Assembly (NCBI GenBank): GCA_900552265.1 | Contig: URZE01000004.1 | Location: 1 to 64,000 of the forward strand | DNA: 64,000 nt | Reading direction: 5' to 3' | From: an uncultured Oscillospiraceae bacterium | Lineage (GTDB): Bacteria > Bacillota > Clostridia > Oscillospirales > Acutalibacteraceae | Shown: piece after piece, positions 11,143 to 20,438 of the stretch | Layout: each line of letters opens with the position of its first letter | Position numbering within the stretch: the first letter of the stretch is position 1 | Notes under the pieces: generated by a model | What the model was told of the DNA's origin: nothing | The model's input: the letters and a program-made list of their open reading frames with translations, nothing else | Database searches by the model: none | Made by a program: the position numbers and the translations under genes

Positions 11143-11911
11143 ATTTTTCTTTTATTTTTTTCATTGCGGTTTTTTCTAATCGAGATACTTGAGCTTGACT
11201 TATGCCAATTTTTTTTGCAACTTCTGTTTGAGTTTTGCCTTTCAAAAATCGTAAGGATAAAATATTTTTTTCTCGCATGCTAAGTTTTTTTACGGCTTGT
11301 TTTATAAATATTTCATCCAGCCAATTTGAATCACCGTCGTTATTTCCAATTTGGTCCATTATATAAACTGTATCACCTTCTCCGTCAGAAAAAACTGGTT
11401 CGTTAAGAGACACTGGTTCAACCACAGACTCAAGCGAAAGAACTACTGTTTCCTTTGAAACACCCATTTCCTGAGCAATTTCTTCAATAGAAGGTTCTTT
11501 ATTTTTACTTGTAAGCATTTGTTCTTTTATTTGCATAGCACGGTATGCGGTATCTCGCATGGAGCGGCTTACTCTTATGGAATTGTTATCTCTGAGATGT
11601 CGACGAATTTCTCCTATTATCATAGGAACAGCATAAGTGGAAAATCTTACGTTTTGAGATATATCAAAATTATCTATTGATTTTATAAGTCCTATACATC
11701 CTACTTGAAATAAATCGTCAAAAGTTTCTCCTCTGCCTGAAAATCTTTGAATGACGCTTAAAATAAGTCGCAAATTTCCATTTATAAGTTCTTCTCTTGC
11801 TTTTTTATCTCCGCTTTGGGCAAGTTTTAATAAACGAATTTTTTCTTTTTCGGGTAATGTTTTTAATCCTGATGTGTTTATACCACAAATTTTAACTTTT
11901 CCGTAAGACAT
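11141..11911 (-). CDS. sigG: Sporulation sigma factor SigG
   Basis: Sigma-G directs late forespore transcription. From the ATG at 11911 the product is 256 aa and starts MSYGKVKICGINTS, closely like known SigG. Region 2 contains NGNLRLILSVIQRF, DDLFQVGCIGL and the -10 reading segment FSTYAVPMIIGEIRRHLRDNN. Region 4 ends in the helix-turn-helix GKTQTEVAKKIGISQAQVSRLE. The start is supported by GGCGGAGG just upstream; a longer TTG-started frame would place that site inside the gene. It stands alone here, without the spoIIGA-sigE pair that often precedes it, and is convergent with pheT. Confidence 0.95.
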   Translation of the reverse strand: MSYGKVKICGINTSGLKTLPEKEKIRLLKLAQSGDKKAREELINGNLRLILSVIQRFSGRGETFDDLFQVGCIGLIKSIDNFDISQNVRFSTYAVPMIIGEIRRHLRDNNSIRVSRSMRDTAYRAMQIKEQMLTSKNKEPSIEEIAQEMGVSKETVVLSLESVVEPVSLNEPVFSDGEGDTVYIMDQIGNNDGDSNWLDEIFIKQAVKKLSMREKNILSLRFLKGKTQTEVAKKIGISQAQVSRLEKTAMKKIKEK

Positions 11912-12089
11912 TATTTCGTCCTCCGCCAATAATTTCCAGATATATTTTTTATTATTGGCGAAGGTTAAGGTTTTAATTCAAAAAAATTACAGTTTGTAAA
12001 AAATTTTCTCCTTTTTTTAAGATTTGCCGCATATGATTTTATATGTATTTTTATGTGTGAGGTGAAGTGAGCAGTTTTTTGCTCGATTG

Positions 12090-13244
12090 ATGTTAAGATT
12101 AAAGAGATTAATGTGTTTATTTGTTTGTTTTATTGTAGGAATGTTATTGAACTGTAATATGGTTTTGGCTGTTGATCTTGATGTTTCGGCTAAATCTGCA
12201 ATTTTAATTTGTGCCGATTCTGGGAGTGTATTGTGGTCAAAAAATGAAACTCAGCCACTTCCAATGGCTAGCACTACTAAAATAATGACAGCATTGTTGA
12301 CTTTGGAACATATGCAGGCATGCGGTAATAAAGAGGTAGAAATAACAGACGAAATGGTTCGAGTTGAGGGAACTTCAATGGGATTGATGCCCGGAGATAT
12401 AGTTAATTTAGATGCTCTTGCCAAAGGAATGCTTTTGTGTTCGGGAAATGATTCAGCAAATGCTGCGGCAATTGCTGTAGGTCGGAACACAGCGAATTTT
12501 ATAAGTTTGATGTCTGAAAAAGCAAAACTAATAGGTATGAAAGATACTAAATTTTCTACTCCGTCAGGACTTGACAAAGATAATCATCATTCAACGGCAA
12601 AAGATATGGCTTTTTTAGGAGCATATGCAATGGAGAATGAAGATTTTGCTAAGATTGCTTCTCAAAAAAGTATGCAAGTTAAATTTGTAAATCCGGCTAA
12701 AGTTGTGAATATAAGAAATCATAATAAACTTCTTAGACTTTATGAAGGATGTATAGGAGTTAAAACCGGTTTTACAAAAGCTGCAGGAAGATGTCTGGTA
12801 TCGTGCGCACAGAAAAATGGAGTAAAATTGATTTGTGTAACGCTTAATGCTCCCAATGATTGGGATGATCATATGAAACTTTATAATTTTGGATTTGAAA
12901 ACACTGTTTCAAAAACGTTTAATGACAGAAATTTTAAAGTTTCGATACCTCTTGAAGGGAAGACTTCGGAAAATATAGAAGCTGTCGGAATATCGGAATT
13001 TTCAAAAAGTTTTAAAAAAGGTGACGAAAATAAAGTCGAACGTAAAGTAGAGTTGGTTAATTCAGTAAAATCACCGATAGAAAAAGGACAAATAGTGGGA
13101 AAAGTGGTATACTTCTTAGAGGGAAGAGTAATCGGAGAAAATCAAATAATTTCCAACACTGAAATAAAAAAAACCGTGGTATGTAAAAAGAATTTTTGGG
13201 GGAGTATAGGTGAATTTTTCAGAAGGTTATTCGGTATGAGATAA
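12090..13244 (+). CDS. D-alanyl-D-alanine carboxypeptidase (class A, PBP5-type)
   Basis: This exported enzyme trims the terminal D-Ala from peptidoglycan pentapeptides. After a signal peptide (residues 1-28, ending VLAVD) come the three active-site motifs of the S11 family: STTK (in PMASTTKIM), SGN (in LLCSGNDSAN) and KTG (in GVKTGFTKAAG). A beta-rich C-terminal domain and an amphipathic end, FWGSIGEFFRRLFGMR, would hold it at the membrane. The product is 384 aa. No good Shine-Dalgarno sequence precedes the ATG at 12090; a small inverted repeat (GAGCA/TGCTC) lies just upstream, and an ATG at 12111 is an alternative. Divergence from sigG hints at sporulation use (DacF-like), but this is not shown. 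Confidence 0.93.
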   Translation: MLRLKRLMCLFVCFIVGMLLNCNMVLAVDLDVSAKSAILICADSGSVLWSKNETQPLPMASTTKIMTALLTLEHMQACGNKEVEITDEMVRVEGTSMGLMPGDIVNLDALAKGMLLCSGNDSANAAAIAVGRNTANFISLMSEKAKLIGMKDTKFSTPSGLDKDNHHSTAKDMAFLGAYAMENEDFAKIASQKSMQVKFVNPAKVVNIRNHNKLLRLYEGCIGVKTGFTKAAGRCLVSCAQKNGVKLICVTLNAPNDWDDHMKLYNFGFENTVSKTFNDRNFKVSIPLEGKTSENIEAVGISEFSKSFKKGDENKVERKVELVNSVKSPIEKGQIVGKVVYFLEGRVIGENQIISNTEIKKTVVCKKNFWGSIGEFFRRLFGMR

Positions 13245-13269
13245 TTTATAAACTTGAGGTGGAGAAAAC

Positions 13270-14016
13270 TTGTTAAGGAATTTAAAAAATAAAAGCAGTT
13301 CGGAAGAATCTGTTGTGTTACAGAAATATTTATCGCAATGTGCGATTGCATCGAGGAGAAAGTCCGAATTTTTTATACAGGACGGCCGAGTGAAAATCAA
13401 CGGAAAGATAGCAAAATTAGGTGACAGAGTAAATCCGAAGAAAGATACTGTTACAATTGATGATAAAATTTTGAGAAATAAAAATATGTCATATCGTTAC
13501 ATAATGCTCAACAAACCACGTGGATTTGTTACTACAATGAGTGATGAAAGAGGGAGAAAATGCGTTGCGGATTTAGTTTCTGATATTTCAGAGAGAGTTT
13601 ATCCTGCAGGCAGATTGGATAAAGATTCCGAGGGTTTGCTCATAATGACGAATGATGGTAATTTTGCCAATAATTTAATTCATCCGTCTAAAAATATTTG
13701 GAAGACATATAGAGTTACTGTTCGTCCGAAACTGACTGAAGAACAGTTAACTAATCTTTGTACAGGTATGGAAATAGATGGAAAACCAACCGAACCTGCT
13801 CGAGTAAATGTGCTTGTGCAAGAAAAAAATCGTGTGGTGTTAGAAATTTCCATTAAAGAGGGAAGAAACAGGCAGATAAGAAAAATGTGTGAATCCGTAG
13901 GATTGGAAGTTGCACGTCTTAAACGGATTTCTATAGGAGTACTAAAACTCGGTATGTTAGCTCCCGGAAAGTGGAGAGATTTAACGGAAGATGAAATAAA
14001 GTTATTTTATAAATAA
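13270..14016 (+). CDS. rluB: RluB/RsuA-family rRNA pseudouridine synthase
   Basis: The enzyme isomerises a uridine of 23S (or 16S) rRNA to pseudouridine. The N-terminal S4 RNA-binding domain (LQKYLSQCAIASRRKSE...GRVKING) is followed by the catalytic domain with the aspartate motif AGRLDKDSEGLLI and the conserved EGRNRQIRKM. The product is 248 aa, normal for the family. The TTG at 13270 is chosen because GAGGTGGAG lies at 13256-13264. The gene follows the carypeptidase gene by 25 bases, suggesting one transcript. The exact rRNA target cannot be told from the sequence. Confidence 0.92.
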   Translation: MLRNLKNKSSSEESVVLQKYLSQCAIASRRKSEFFIQDGRVKINGKIAKLGDRVNPKKDTVTIDDKILRNKNMSYRYIMLNKPRGFVTTMSDERGRKCVADLVSDISERVYPAGRLDKDSEGLLIMTNDGNFANNLIHPSKNIWKTYRVTVRPKLTEEQLTNLCTGMEIDGKPTEPARVNVLVQEKNRVVLEISIKEGRNRQIRKMCESVGLEVARLKRISIGVLKLGMLAPGKWRDLTEDEIKLFYK

Positions 14017-14045
14017 GAGATAATTTAATAAAGAAAATTAAAAAG

Positions 14046-14079
14046 GCTCAGGAATATTTCCCGAGCTTTGATTTTTTGC
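14046..14079. terminator. Terminator between rluB and ndk
   Basis: GCTCAGGAA pairs with TTCCCGAGC with one mismatch (14047-14054 with 14058-14066), with A tracts before and T tracts after. It can therefore act in both directions for these convergent genes. Confidence 0.75.
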
Positions 14080-14102
14080 AGTATTAAAAATAAAAATTCA
14101 GA

Positions 14103-14516
14103 TTAAGCGTTTTCTCCAAAAAATCTCTTTATTTCTATCTCACCATTTTCGCATGAATCTGAACCGTGAATAATATTTTCTCCGGTGCTCATAGCGAAAT
14201 CTCCTCTTATTGTTCCTGCGGTTGCTTCTTCAAATTTGGTTGCACCCATAAGTATACGCATACCTTTTACTACGTTTTCTCCCTCTACAATCATTCCTAC
14301 TACAGGACCTGATGTCATGTATTCTACAATATTTGGGAAAAACGGACGATCTGCTATATGCGCATAGTGTTCACGTAAAATTTTTTCATCCAAATTCATC
14401 ATTTTGATGTTTGAAATCTTATAACCTTTTTTTTCTATTCTTGAAATAACTTTACCCATTAATTTTCTTTTTACACAGTCAGGTTTAAGCATAATGTAAG
14501 TTCTTTCGATTGACAT
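14103..14516 (-). CDS. ndk: Nucleoside diphosphate kinase
   Basis: Ndk equalises nucleoside triphosphate pools by ping-pong phosphate transfer through a histidine. The 137-aa product has the N-terminal RTYIMLKPDCVKR, the FPNIVEYMTSGPVVGMI core and the active-site histidine in NIIHGSDS. Length and motifs are standard. It lies on the minus strand and is followed by the shared terminator. Confidence 0.96.
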   Translation of the reverse strand: MSIERTYIMLKPDCVKRKLMGKVISRIEKKGYKISNIKMMNLDEKILREHYAHIADRPFFPNIVEYMTSGPVVGMIVEGENVVKGMRILMGATKFEEATAGTIRGDFAMSTGENIIHGSDSCENGEIEIKRFFGENA

Positions 14517-14574
14517 TTAAAACATCTTCTTTCTTATTGTTTTTTATATTTATATCCTGCGTAAGTGGAATGTA

Positions 14575-15165
14575 CTAAATCAGTACCCAGTCATGACGCA
14601 TTTGATAACCTTTTGAATGATTGCACACAGGGCAATTTTCCAAAGCCGATTTTGATGTGTATATGTAGCCGCAGTTTAAACAAATCCAACGTTCTTCTTT
14701 GCTTGATTCAAATAATTCTCCGTTTTCAATGAGATCGATAAATTTTTCGAATCTTTCTGCGTGAACTTTTTCTATATCTGCTACTTGACTGAAAAGCGCA
14801 GCTATGTCATTGAAACCTTCACTGCGGGCTTCTTCGGAAAAAGATCTGTAAACATCGTTGTATTCTTCGTATTCATTATTGCGAGCGCATTTAAGTAAAT
14901 CCAAAGAATTATTGTAAATATCAACCGGAAATCCACCTTCAATGTTGATGTTTGTTCCGTAAACAGGGGAGAGCTTTTGATAAAAAAGTTTAGCGTGTTC
15001 TTTTTCTTGATTTGCGGTAAATGTAAAGACTTTTTCAACTATGTTGAGTCCTTCTTTTTTTGCTTGAGAAGCAGCCATAGTATATCTGTTACGTGCTTGA
15101 CTTTCACCGGCAAAAGCTTTCATAAGATTTATTTTTGTATTGCTTTTTTCAAATGATACGGCCAT
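14575..15165 (-). CDS. rbr: Rubrerythrin
   Basis: Rubrerythrin reduces hydrogen peroxide in anaerobes using a non-sulfur di-iron site fed by a rubredoxin-type iron. The 196-aa product has an N-terminal ferritin-like four-helix domain (GESQARNRYTMAA, KEHAKLFY, ADIEKVHAERF) and a C-terminal rubredoxin domain with WICLNCGYIY and CPVCNHSKGYQ supplying four cysteines. An AAAGGA site precedes the ATG. It is apparently monocistronic. Its presence indicates an anaerobic lifestyle. Confidence 0.96.
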   Translation of the reverse strand: MAVSFEKSNTKINLMKAFAGESQARNRYTMAASQAKKEGLNIVEKVFTFTANQEKEHAKLFYQKLSPVYGTNINIEGGFPVDIYNNSLDLLKCARNNEYEEYNDVYRSFSEEARSEGFNDIAALFSQVADIEKVHAERFEKFIDLIENGELFESSKEERWICLNCGYIYTSKSALENCPVCNHSKGYQMRHDWVLI

Positions 15166-15207
15166 ATAATTAAATTCCTTTCTTAATTGAATTCGCTATT
15201 TAATTAT

Positions 15208-15236
15208 AATATATTTTTCAAAAAAATACATCACAA
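15208..15236 (-). promoter_or_regulatory. Possible rubrerythrin promoter
   Basis: On the minus strand TTGTGA and TATATT are spaced by 17 bases, about 40 bases before the start. The match is moderate. Confidence 0.4.
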
Positions 15237-15285
15237 TATTTAATTTGGGAAAGGATATTTTAAATAATCGGAAAAAATTCGGATA

Positions 15286-16665
15286 TCAGGTATTTTCAAG
15301 AGATTCCTTTATCATGTTTGCACACTTGTAAACATTTCCGCCTCCGAGAGTTATTACCAAATCACCTTTTTTGGCATTTTTGCATATAAAGTCGGTTATT
15401 TGCTCGAAATTTGGGATGTATATTGAGGATTTAATTTTATTGGTTAAATCTTCAGAACTGACACCATATGTGTTAACTTCTCTTACCGGAAGTATTTCTG
15501 ATACAATCGCAGTGTCTGCTATTGATAGAGCTTTTGCGAAATCGTCCATAAGCATAAATGTGCGTGAATATGTGTGGGGTTGGAATATAGCCCAAACGTG
15601 ATTAAATCCCATGTTGGAAGCTGCACTTAAAGTCGCAGTTATTTCGGTGGGGTGGTGGGCAAAATCATCAATTACGGTAATTCCATGCATTTGACCTAAA
15701 ATTTCAAATCTTCGATGAGCACCTGTAAATTCTTTTAAAGAGTGTTCGATTTCCAACACAGGTACTCCCAGTTCTGAACAGACTATAAACGCTGCTAAAG
15801 CATCATACATATTGTGTTTTCCGGGAACTGTTAATTCAATATGAGATATTTTCTTATTTTTATGAAAAACATCAAATTGCGCTTGTTGTAATTTGGTAAA
15901 GACGATGTTTTGTGCCACATAATCATTATTATCGTTGGTACCGAAGAATATTTTTCTAACTGATGTGTTTTTTATTGAATCACGTGTGTTTTCATCATCA
16001 CCGTTTGCTACGATAAGTTTTTGAGTTTGAGAAGCAAATTTACCAAAAGATTTTTTTACATTTTCTAAATTGCCGAAATAATCCAAATGATCTGCATCTA
16101 CATTTGTAATTACAGATATCATAGGGAATAATTGCAAAAAACTGTCCACATACTCACATGCTTCTCCCACAATTATGTCTGACTTTCCCGTACAACTGTT
16201 TCCGCTTATTTTTTTAAGAGTTGCTCCTATAACGGCAGTTGGATCTTTTCCGCTGTCTAAAAGTATGGAAGTAATCATTGAAGTGGTTGTGGTTTTTCCG
16301 TGGGTTCCTGCCACAGCTACAGAATTTTTATAATCTTTGAATATTATGCCCAGCATAACGCTTCGTTCGATTATTGGAATATTTTTTTCTTTGGCCGCCA
16401 CTATTTCCGGATTAGATTCCTTTATTGCCGCAGAAAATACTACCAAGTCAGGATTTTGGATATTTTCTTTTTTTTGACTTAAATATACTTTTATTCCAAG
16501 ATTTTTAACTTTTTCAAGTGTATCAGATTCATAAATATCGGAACCGGTAACGGTAAAACCTTTTGAGTGAAGTATTTTTGCGAGCGGAAACATACCGGAA
16601 CCGCCGATTCCTATAAAGTGAACTTTTTTTATGTTATTTAAATTACTAATATTGCTGCTTTTCAT
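15286..16665 (-). CDS. murC: UDP-N-acetylmuramate--L-alanine ligase
   Basis: MurC adds the first amino acid, L-alanine, to UDP-MurNAc in the cytosolic phase of peptidoglycan synthesis. The 459-aa product has the N-terminal Rossmann motif HFIGIGGSGMFPLA, the Mur-ligase ATP loop GTHGKTTTTSMI, NVDADHLDYFG and HPTEI near the middle, and the C-terminal segment ending ITLGGGNVYK. Length is usual. It is co-directional with, and lies 22 bases downstream of, an uncharacterised membrane protein gene. Confidence 0.97.
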   Translation of the reverse strand: MKSSNISNLNNIKKVHFIGIGGSGMFPLAKILHSKGFTVTGSDIYESDTLEKVKNLGIKVYLSQKKENIQNPDLVVFSAAIKESNPEIVAAKEKNIPIIERSVMLGIIFKDYKNSVAVAGTHGKTTTTSMITSILLDSGKDPTAVIGATLKKISGNSCTGKSDIIVGEACEYVDSFLQLFPMISVITNVDADHLDYFGNLENVKKSFGKFASQTQKLIVANGDDENTRDSIKNTSVRKIFFGTNDNNDYVAQNIVFTKLQQAQFDVFHKNKKISHIELTVPGKHNMYDALAAFIVCSELGVPVLEIEHSLKEFTGAHRRFEILGQMHGITVIDDFAHHPTEITATLSAASNMGFNHVWAIFQPHTYSRTFMLMDDFAKALSIADTAIVSEILPVREVNTYGVSSEDLTNKIKSSIYIPNFEQITDFICKNAKKGDLVITLGGGNVYKCANMIKESLENT

Positions 16666-16687
16666 TTGTATCGTCCTTTCGGGTTCG

Positions 16688-17407
16688 TTAATTACTTAAT
16701 TTATTTAGATCATATCGATTTTTTCGGTTATTTTTTTTCGAACCATGTTTTATTTTTATTCTTGGGTCAAAACCACGTGGAATTTTCAGGTTATCGAATA
16801 TAACTTTTAGTATGATAAAAATTCCCGAAATTATCATGGACCATGACAAAATTGTTAAAAAAATATTTAATTTTTTTCTTTTTGATTTGGGCTTCTGAAT
16901 TAATTTAGATGTTGCAGCGTCAATTTCTGAATCACTTACTTTTGGTAGATTAAAGGGTTCGTTTTCATTTTCAGGTTTTGATTGAGGCTCATTTTTTTCT
17001 TTGTTTTCAATTGGTTTAGATGTTGATTTTTTTGATTCAGAGTCATTTATTTCTGGGGGTTTATTTTCAGTTTCCGCATCGGTATTTTTATTTTCAGATT
17101 CAGGTTTGTCAGTCTGTTTTGCTTCCGAATTCGGTTTTTCATCAGGTTTTTTGGTTTTTTTGATTGATGAATTTTTATTTTTTTCAGAAATTTTAGTGTG
17201 TTCGGATTTTTCGACCTTTTTAGGAGTTTTTTCCTGTGAAGTTGTTTCTTTGCGCTCAGATGAAGGTTCACTCTGTGAAGGCGGCGAAATTTCACGATTT
17301 TGTTCCTGAGCTTTTACCGCTTTGAATGAAACCGAAATTATCATAAATATAAAAAATATTATTTTTACTATAAAAAAATCAAGATGTTTTTGCTTTGTAA
17401 TACTCAT
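16688..17407 (-). CDS. Bitopic membrane protein with long charged repeat-like linker
   Basis: I do not recognise this 239-aa protein. Residues about 10-33 form an N-terminal hydrophobic signal or anchor ending in KAQEQ. About 130 residues of low-complexity Ser/Lys/Glu/Pro/Asn sequence follow. A second membrane segment (FLTILSWSMIISGIFIILKVIFD) precedes a very basic C-terminal tail (KIKHGSKKNNRKNRYD). If the signal is cleaved, the linker would span the cell wall and the tail would be cytosolic. It sits between spoIIP plus a small membrane protein and murC on one strand, so a role in the envelope or spore wall is possible; that is inference from position only. Confidence 0.75.
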   Translation of the reverse strand: MSITKQKHLDFFIVKIIFFIFMIISVSFKAVKAQEQNREISPPSQSEPSSERKETTSQEKTPKKVEKSEHTKISEKNKNSSIKKTKKPDEKPNSEAKQTDKPESENKNTDAETENKPPEINDSESKKSTSKPIENKEKNEPQSKPENENEPFNLPKVSDSEIDAATSKLIQKPKSKRKKLNIFLTILSWSMIISGIFIILKVIFDNLKIPRGFDPRIKIKHGSKKNNRKNRYDLNKLSN

Positions 17408-17458
17408 TGTAATCCTCTTATAAAGTTGTCTGTTTAAAGCTAATTATATCATTTTCTG

Positions 17459-17671
17459 TCAAAAATTAAAAACTATATTTTTGCCCATAAAGTGAAATTT
17501 TAAAGATTTAATCATGAAATTTTCTGCTGTATATGAAAAAAATGGTACCGGATTTGATGAAATAGTATTTTGAACGTTTTTTTCCACTACTGTAAAGCCT
17601 GTAAAAAGCGCCAAAACGAAAAAAGTTGATATCATAGAAATTATAAAATATCTAAAGTGTTTATTTTTCAT
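17459..17671 (-). CDS. Small membrane protein downstream of spoIIP
   Basis: The 70-aa product has one N-terminal membrane segment (YFIISMISTFFVLALFTGF) followed by a short outside-facing tail. ATAGGAG lies ahead of the ATG, and the gene starts 13 bases after the end of spoIIP, so it is almost certainly co-transcribed. The family is not recognised. Expression with spoIIP would place it in sporulation. Confidence 0.65.
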   Translation of the reverse strand: MKNKHFRYFIISMISTFFVLALFTGFTVVEKNVQNTISSNPVPFFSYTAENFMIKSLKFHFMGKNIVFNF

Positions 17672-17684
17672 GTTTTTTAATCTC

Positions 17685-18821
17685 CTATTTTTTTAAATCA
17701 TTGAGTAATTTTGATAATGATTCACCCAACATACTTCCGGTATAAACAGCTTCTTCGAGGGTATTTGCATCGCTTCCAACTTCTATTAATAATGATCCTG
17801 TGGTTAGATGCTCGTTGTATTTTACTTTAGAAAAATTAAGAGGTCTTGTGATTCCCGGGAATAAAGTTTCACAGTATTTTTGAACTTTTAATCCAAGTCG
17901 TAGATTTTTTTCCCAGTTTGGAAATCCCACACTACCGTCAGGATCGCACCCGCAAATTACCATTAATTGAGCGGCTTTTTTGTTTTGATATTTGAATGTA
18001 GGTTTAATTTTACCCGTTTCTTTTGAACCCAAGCTATCCCTGTGGATATCTATAACTACTTGAATAGATGGATATTTTTCAAGATTTTTCTTAATCGTTT
18101 GAGCTGCTCTTGAATAAGATCCATTGTACGTTGGACTGTCATGATAAGTTACGTCGTGTACTGTATTAATTCCATTTTCAATCAGTTTATCGGTTATTGC
18201 TTGACCGACTCTTGTAACATTTTTTTCGTTATTGAGTGAACGTGGGTAAAAACTGTCATAAAAAAAACCTTCATCTCTTTTCATATAAGATTCAGAAGTG
18301 TGTGTGTGAAAGATTAAAACCTGAGGTTCATTTGTTTTAGTTATATTTATTTCTGGTTTTTTGCCAAGTTCTTCTCCAATGTTTATGTTTTGACCGGTCG
18401 TATTTTTTACATAAAAATTTTCAAATTTTGTTCCTCCTGAACTGAATTGACTTTCTATAATTTTGTGCGTAGGTTCGTCAGAAGAATGATGTTCTTCATC
18501 ATTACTGTCATTGAATTGAGGAAGACTCATGGTAGATTGTAAATTTTTTTCTGAAGTATTGCTTTTTACTTCAGGTTTTTTTATTTCTTCAACAAAGTTA
18601 CTATTTGTGTTGCTTTTTGAAATATTCAAATTTGGTGGAGAAAATCTTATATTCCCTCTGGGAAGTATGGATTTTGCGGCCATTATTTCGAGGTTATCAA
18701 TGTTTAACGGAAGTATATTTTTTATTCTGAAAATTAAACAAAGCGAAGCAGTTGCTACTGCGAAATAAGCTAAAGTATCCGAAAAAATATTAACTATCCT
18801 TTTTTTTAAAACGGCATTCAA
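17685..18821 (-). CDS. spoIIP: Stage II sporulation protein P
   Basis: SpoIIP is a membrane-anchored peptidoglycan amidase/endopeptidase that works with SpoIID and SpoIIM during engulfment of the forespore. The 378-aa product has one N-terminal membrane segment, a variable linker, and the catalytic domain containing VLIFHTHTSESYM and VIDIHRDSLG, whose histidines and glutamate bind metal. The C-terminal half with TGSLLIEVGSDANTLEEA is intact. It heads a minus-strand group with two small or unknown membrane proteins and murC. Confidence 0.95.
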   Translation of the reverse strand: MNAVLKKRIVNIFSDTLAYFAVATASLCLIFRIKNILPLNIDNLEIMAAKSILPRGNIRFSPPNLNISKSNTNSNFVEEIKKPEVKSNTSEKNLQSTMSLPQFNDSNDEEHHSSDEPTHKIIESQFSSGGTKFENFYVKNTTGQNINIGEELGKKPEINITKTNEPQVLIFHTHTSESYMKRDEGFFYDSFYPRSLNNEKNVTRVGQAITDKLIENGINTVHDVTYHDSPTYNGSYSRAAQTIKKNLEKYPSIQVVIDIHRDSLGSKETGKIKPTFKYQNKKAAQLMVICGCDPDGSVGFPNWEKNLRLGLKVQKYCETLFPGITRPLNFSKVKYNEHLTTGSLLIEVGSDANTLEEAVYTGSMLGESLSKLLNDLKK

Positions 18822-19028
18822 TTTATGTTACCTCCAAAACACGGAAATTTGTAAAGTAAGACAAATCCGATATGTTTACAATTTATGTTTTATTAAGGCT
18901 AATTATTACAATTGTTTAGGTAACAAAACTTGATTGGTATGTATCTAAAAAATTTTATGTTCTGTATGGTTTTATAAAAATTAATGATTTAAGTAATTTT
19001 ATACTTTGAAACAATTTAAATTTAAAGA

Positions 19029-19057
19029 TTGACATACGAAATAAATACTGATAGAAT
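19029..19057 (+). promoter_or_regulatory. Promoter of the tRNA pair
   Basis: A perfect TTGACA (19029-19034) and TAGAAT (19052-19057) have a 17-base spacer, 15 bases before tRNA-Gln. Confidence 0.8.
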
Positions 19058-19071
19058 GTAAAAGCGTTAAT

Positions 19072-19145
19072 TGCGGAATGGTGTAACGGTAGCACAGCAG
19101 ACTCTGACTCTGTTTGTGAGGGTTCGAATCCTTCTTCCGCAGCCA
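19072..19145 (+). tRNA. tRNA-Gln (anticodon CUG)
   Basis: The acceptor stem TGCGGAA/TTCCGCA is perfect, the T-arm GGTTCGAATC is standard and CCA is encoded. The anticodon stem GCAGA/TCTGT encloses the loop CTCTGAC, giving anticodon CTG, which reads CAG. A UUG-anticodon glutamine tRNA must lie elsewhere to read CAA. Confidence 0.93.
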
Positions 19146-19160
19146 TTTAGTATAATTTTT

Positions 19161-19237
19161 CGAGGTGTAGCTCAGTTTGGTAGAGTGCTACGTTCGGGAC
19201 GTAGAAGCCGCAGGTTCAAGTCCTGTCACCTCGACCA
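19161..19237 (+). tRNA. tRNA-Pro (anticodon CGG)
   Basis: The acceptor CGAGGTG/CACCTCG is perfect, the T-arm GGTTCAAGTC is standard and CCA is encoded. The anticodon stem CTACG/CGTAG encloses TTCGGGA, giving CGG, which reads CCG. It lies 15 bases after tRNA-Gln and is surely co-transcribed with it. Confidence 0.93.
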
Positions 19238-19532
19238 ATCAAGAGTCTCGTTAAACGTTTAGTGTTCTGGATTTATTTTTTTGTTTAAATCTATTTCTAA
19301 TGTTTCGATTATATGCACTGTTTTAGGACTCTGATATTACGGTTTGAGTTTTGAAATTTATTCTATAAGATGATTTGTAAAATTAGCATTAGGATCGAAT
19401 TTTTAATTTGAAATATAGTTGGAAGATTAAAGTTGTAATAAAATAAGTATATTACTATTGATTAATTGGAAACCTATTTGTTATTGTAAAATAAATTTGA
19501 ATTTGCTTAATAATGAGTGGGGAGAAAATAAA

Positions 19533-20150
19533 ATGATTAAAAGGTTAAATGTGAAGTATGTTAAGGTGATTTGTTTATTATTGTCTTTTGTTATGTTATT
19601 TACGCTTTTTGGATGTTCTAATAATGAGAGTGTGTATGATGATAATTCAAAAATAGCTTTTCAGGATAATTTTTCAGTAATAAGTCAGATTAATAACATT
19701 AGTGGTGATAAAAGATCCTTTTCTAGCCATATATCGCATTTAAATGGATGCTTTGAGGTAGCTGAAGCTGATATAAAAGGTAAGTGCGATGTAGAAATAT
19801 GTTTTTCTGGGGATATAAAGTCAGGTAAGGCGAAAATAGTGTTGGTTAAACCAGATAATAAAGTCGAAATATTGAAAGAAGTTGTTGCAGGTCAGGATAA
19901 TTCTTACTCTTATAATTTGAATGTGTCTTGTGATGTTGGGCTTAATAAAATAAAGTTTGTTGGAAAAAATTACATAGGGAATTTTGAATTGTCTCCAAAA
20001 AATGAAAAGGTATTTGATTACATAGGTAGTCAATTTGATAAAAATTTCCCATTTGGTGATGACTCTGAGGAGAATTCTTCATCAGGATGGGATCTTGACT
20101 CTGATGATGAAGAATCTAAATTTAATTTTAGTAAATTTAAATCAGATTAA
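19533..20150 (+). CDS. Uncharacterised lipoprotein with acidic tail
   Basis: From the ATG at 19533 (GGGGAG upstream) the product is 205 aa: a basic start, a hydrophobic stretch and the lipobox LFGC, so lipid attachment at the cysteine is expected. The middle part looks beta-rich with two further cysteines. The C terminus is acidic and serine-rich (DDSEENSSSGWDLDSDDEES). I know no family. The gene stands alone after the tRNA pair and before an IS remnant, as often seen for acquired surface proteins at tRNA loci. Confidence 0.75.
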   Translation: MIKRLNVKYVKVICLLLSFVMLFTLFGCSNNESVYDDNSKIAFQDNFSVISQINNISGDKRSFSSHISHLNGCFEVAEADIKGKCDVEICFSGDIKSGKAKIVLVKPDNKVEILKEVVAGQDNSYSYNLNVSCDVGLNKIKFVGKNYIGNFELSPKNEKVFDYIGSQFDKNFPFGDDSEENSSSGWDLDSDDEESKFNFSKFKSD

Positions 20151-20438
20151 AGCTCTCTATTTAATCAGGAAGCTTAACTAAAAAGTTATCTGTTGATTTA
20201 TCAATCATTGCGGGCTTATATATGATAGGTTATTATTATGTTGCAACATTAAAATAAAGGTCGACACGTAGAAGATTTCATGTTGTTGACCTTTCCTTGT
20301 ATATAGAAAATCACACGATAGTTGCATGGTTCAAAAAACTTAAGCAGTGAAGAAGAAAATAAACTCCTAATGTAGTTAGAATAAGGAAATAGCCTATTAG
20401 TTACAACCAAAACATATTATGAGAGCATTAAAACTAAT

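Noticed and set aside
18955..19262. Two 63-codon reading frames over the tRNA region
   Set aside because: They run across the tRNA-Gln and tRNA-Pro genes and have no ribosome-binding sites; they are shadows of the tRNAs.
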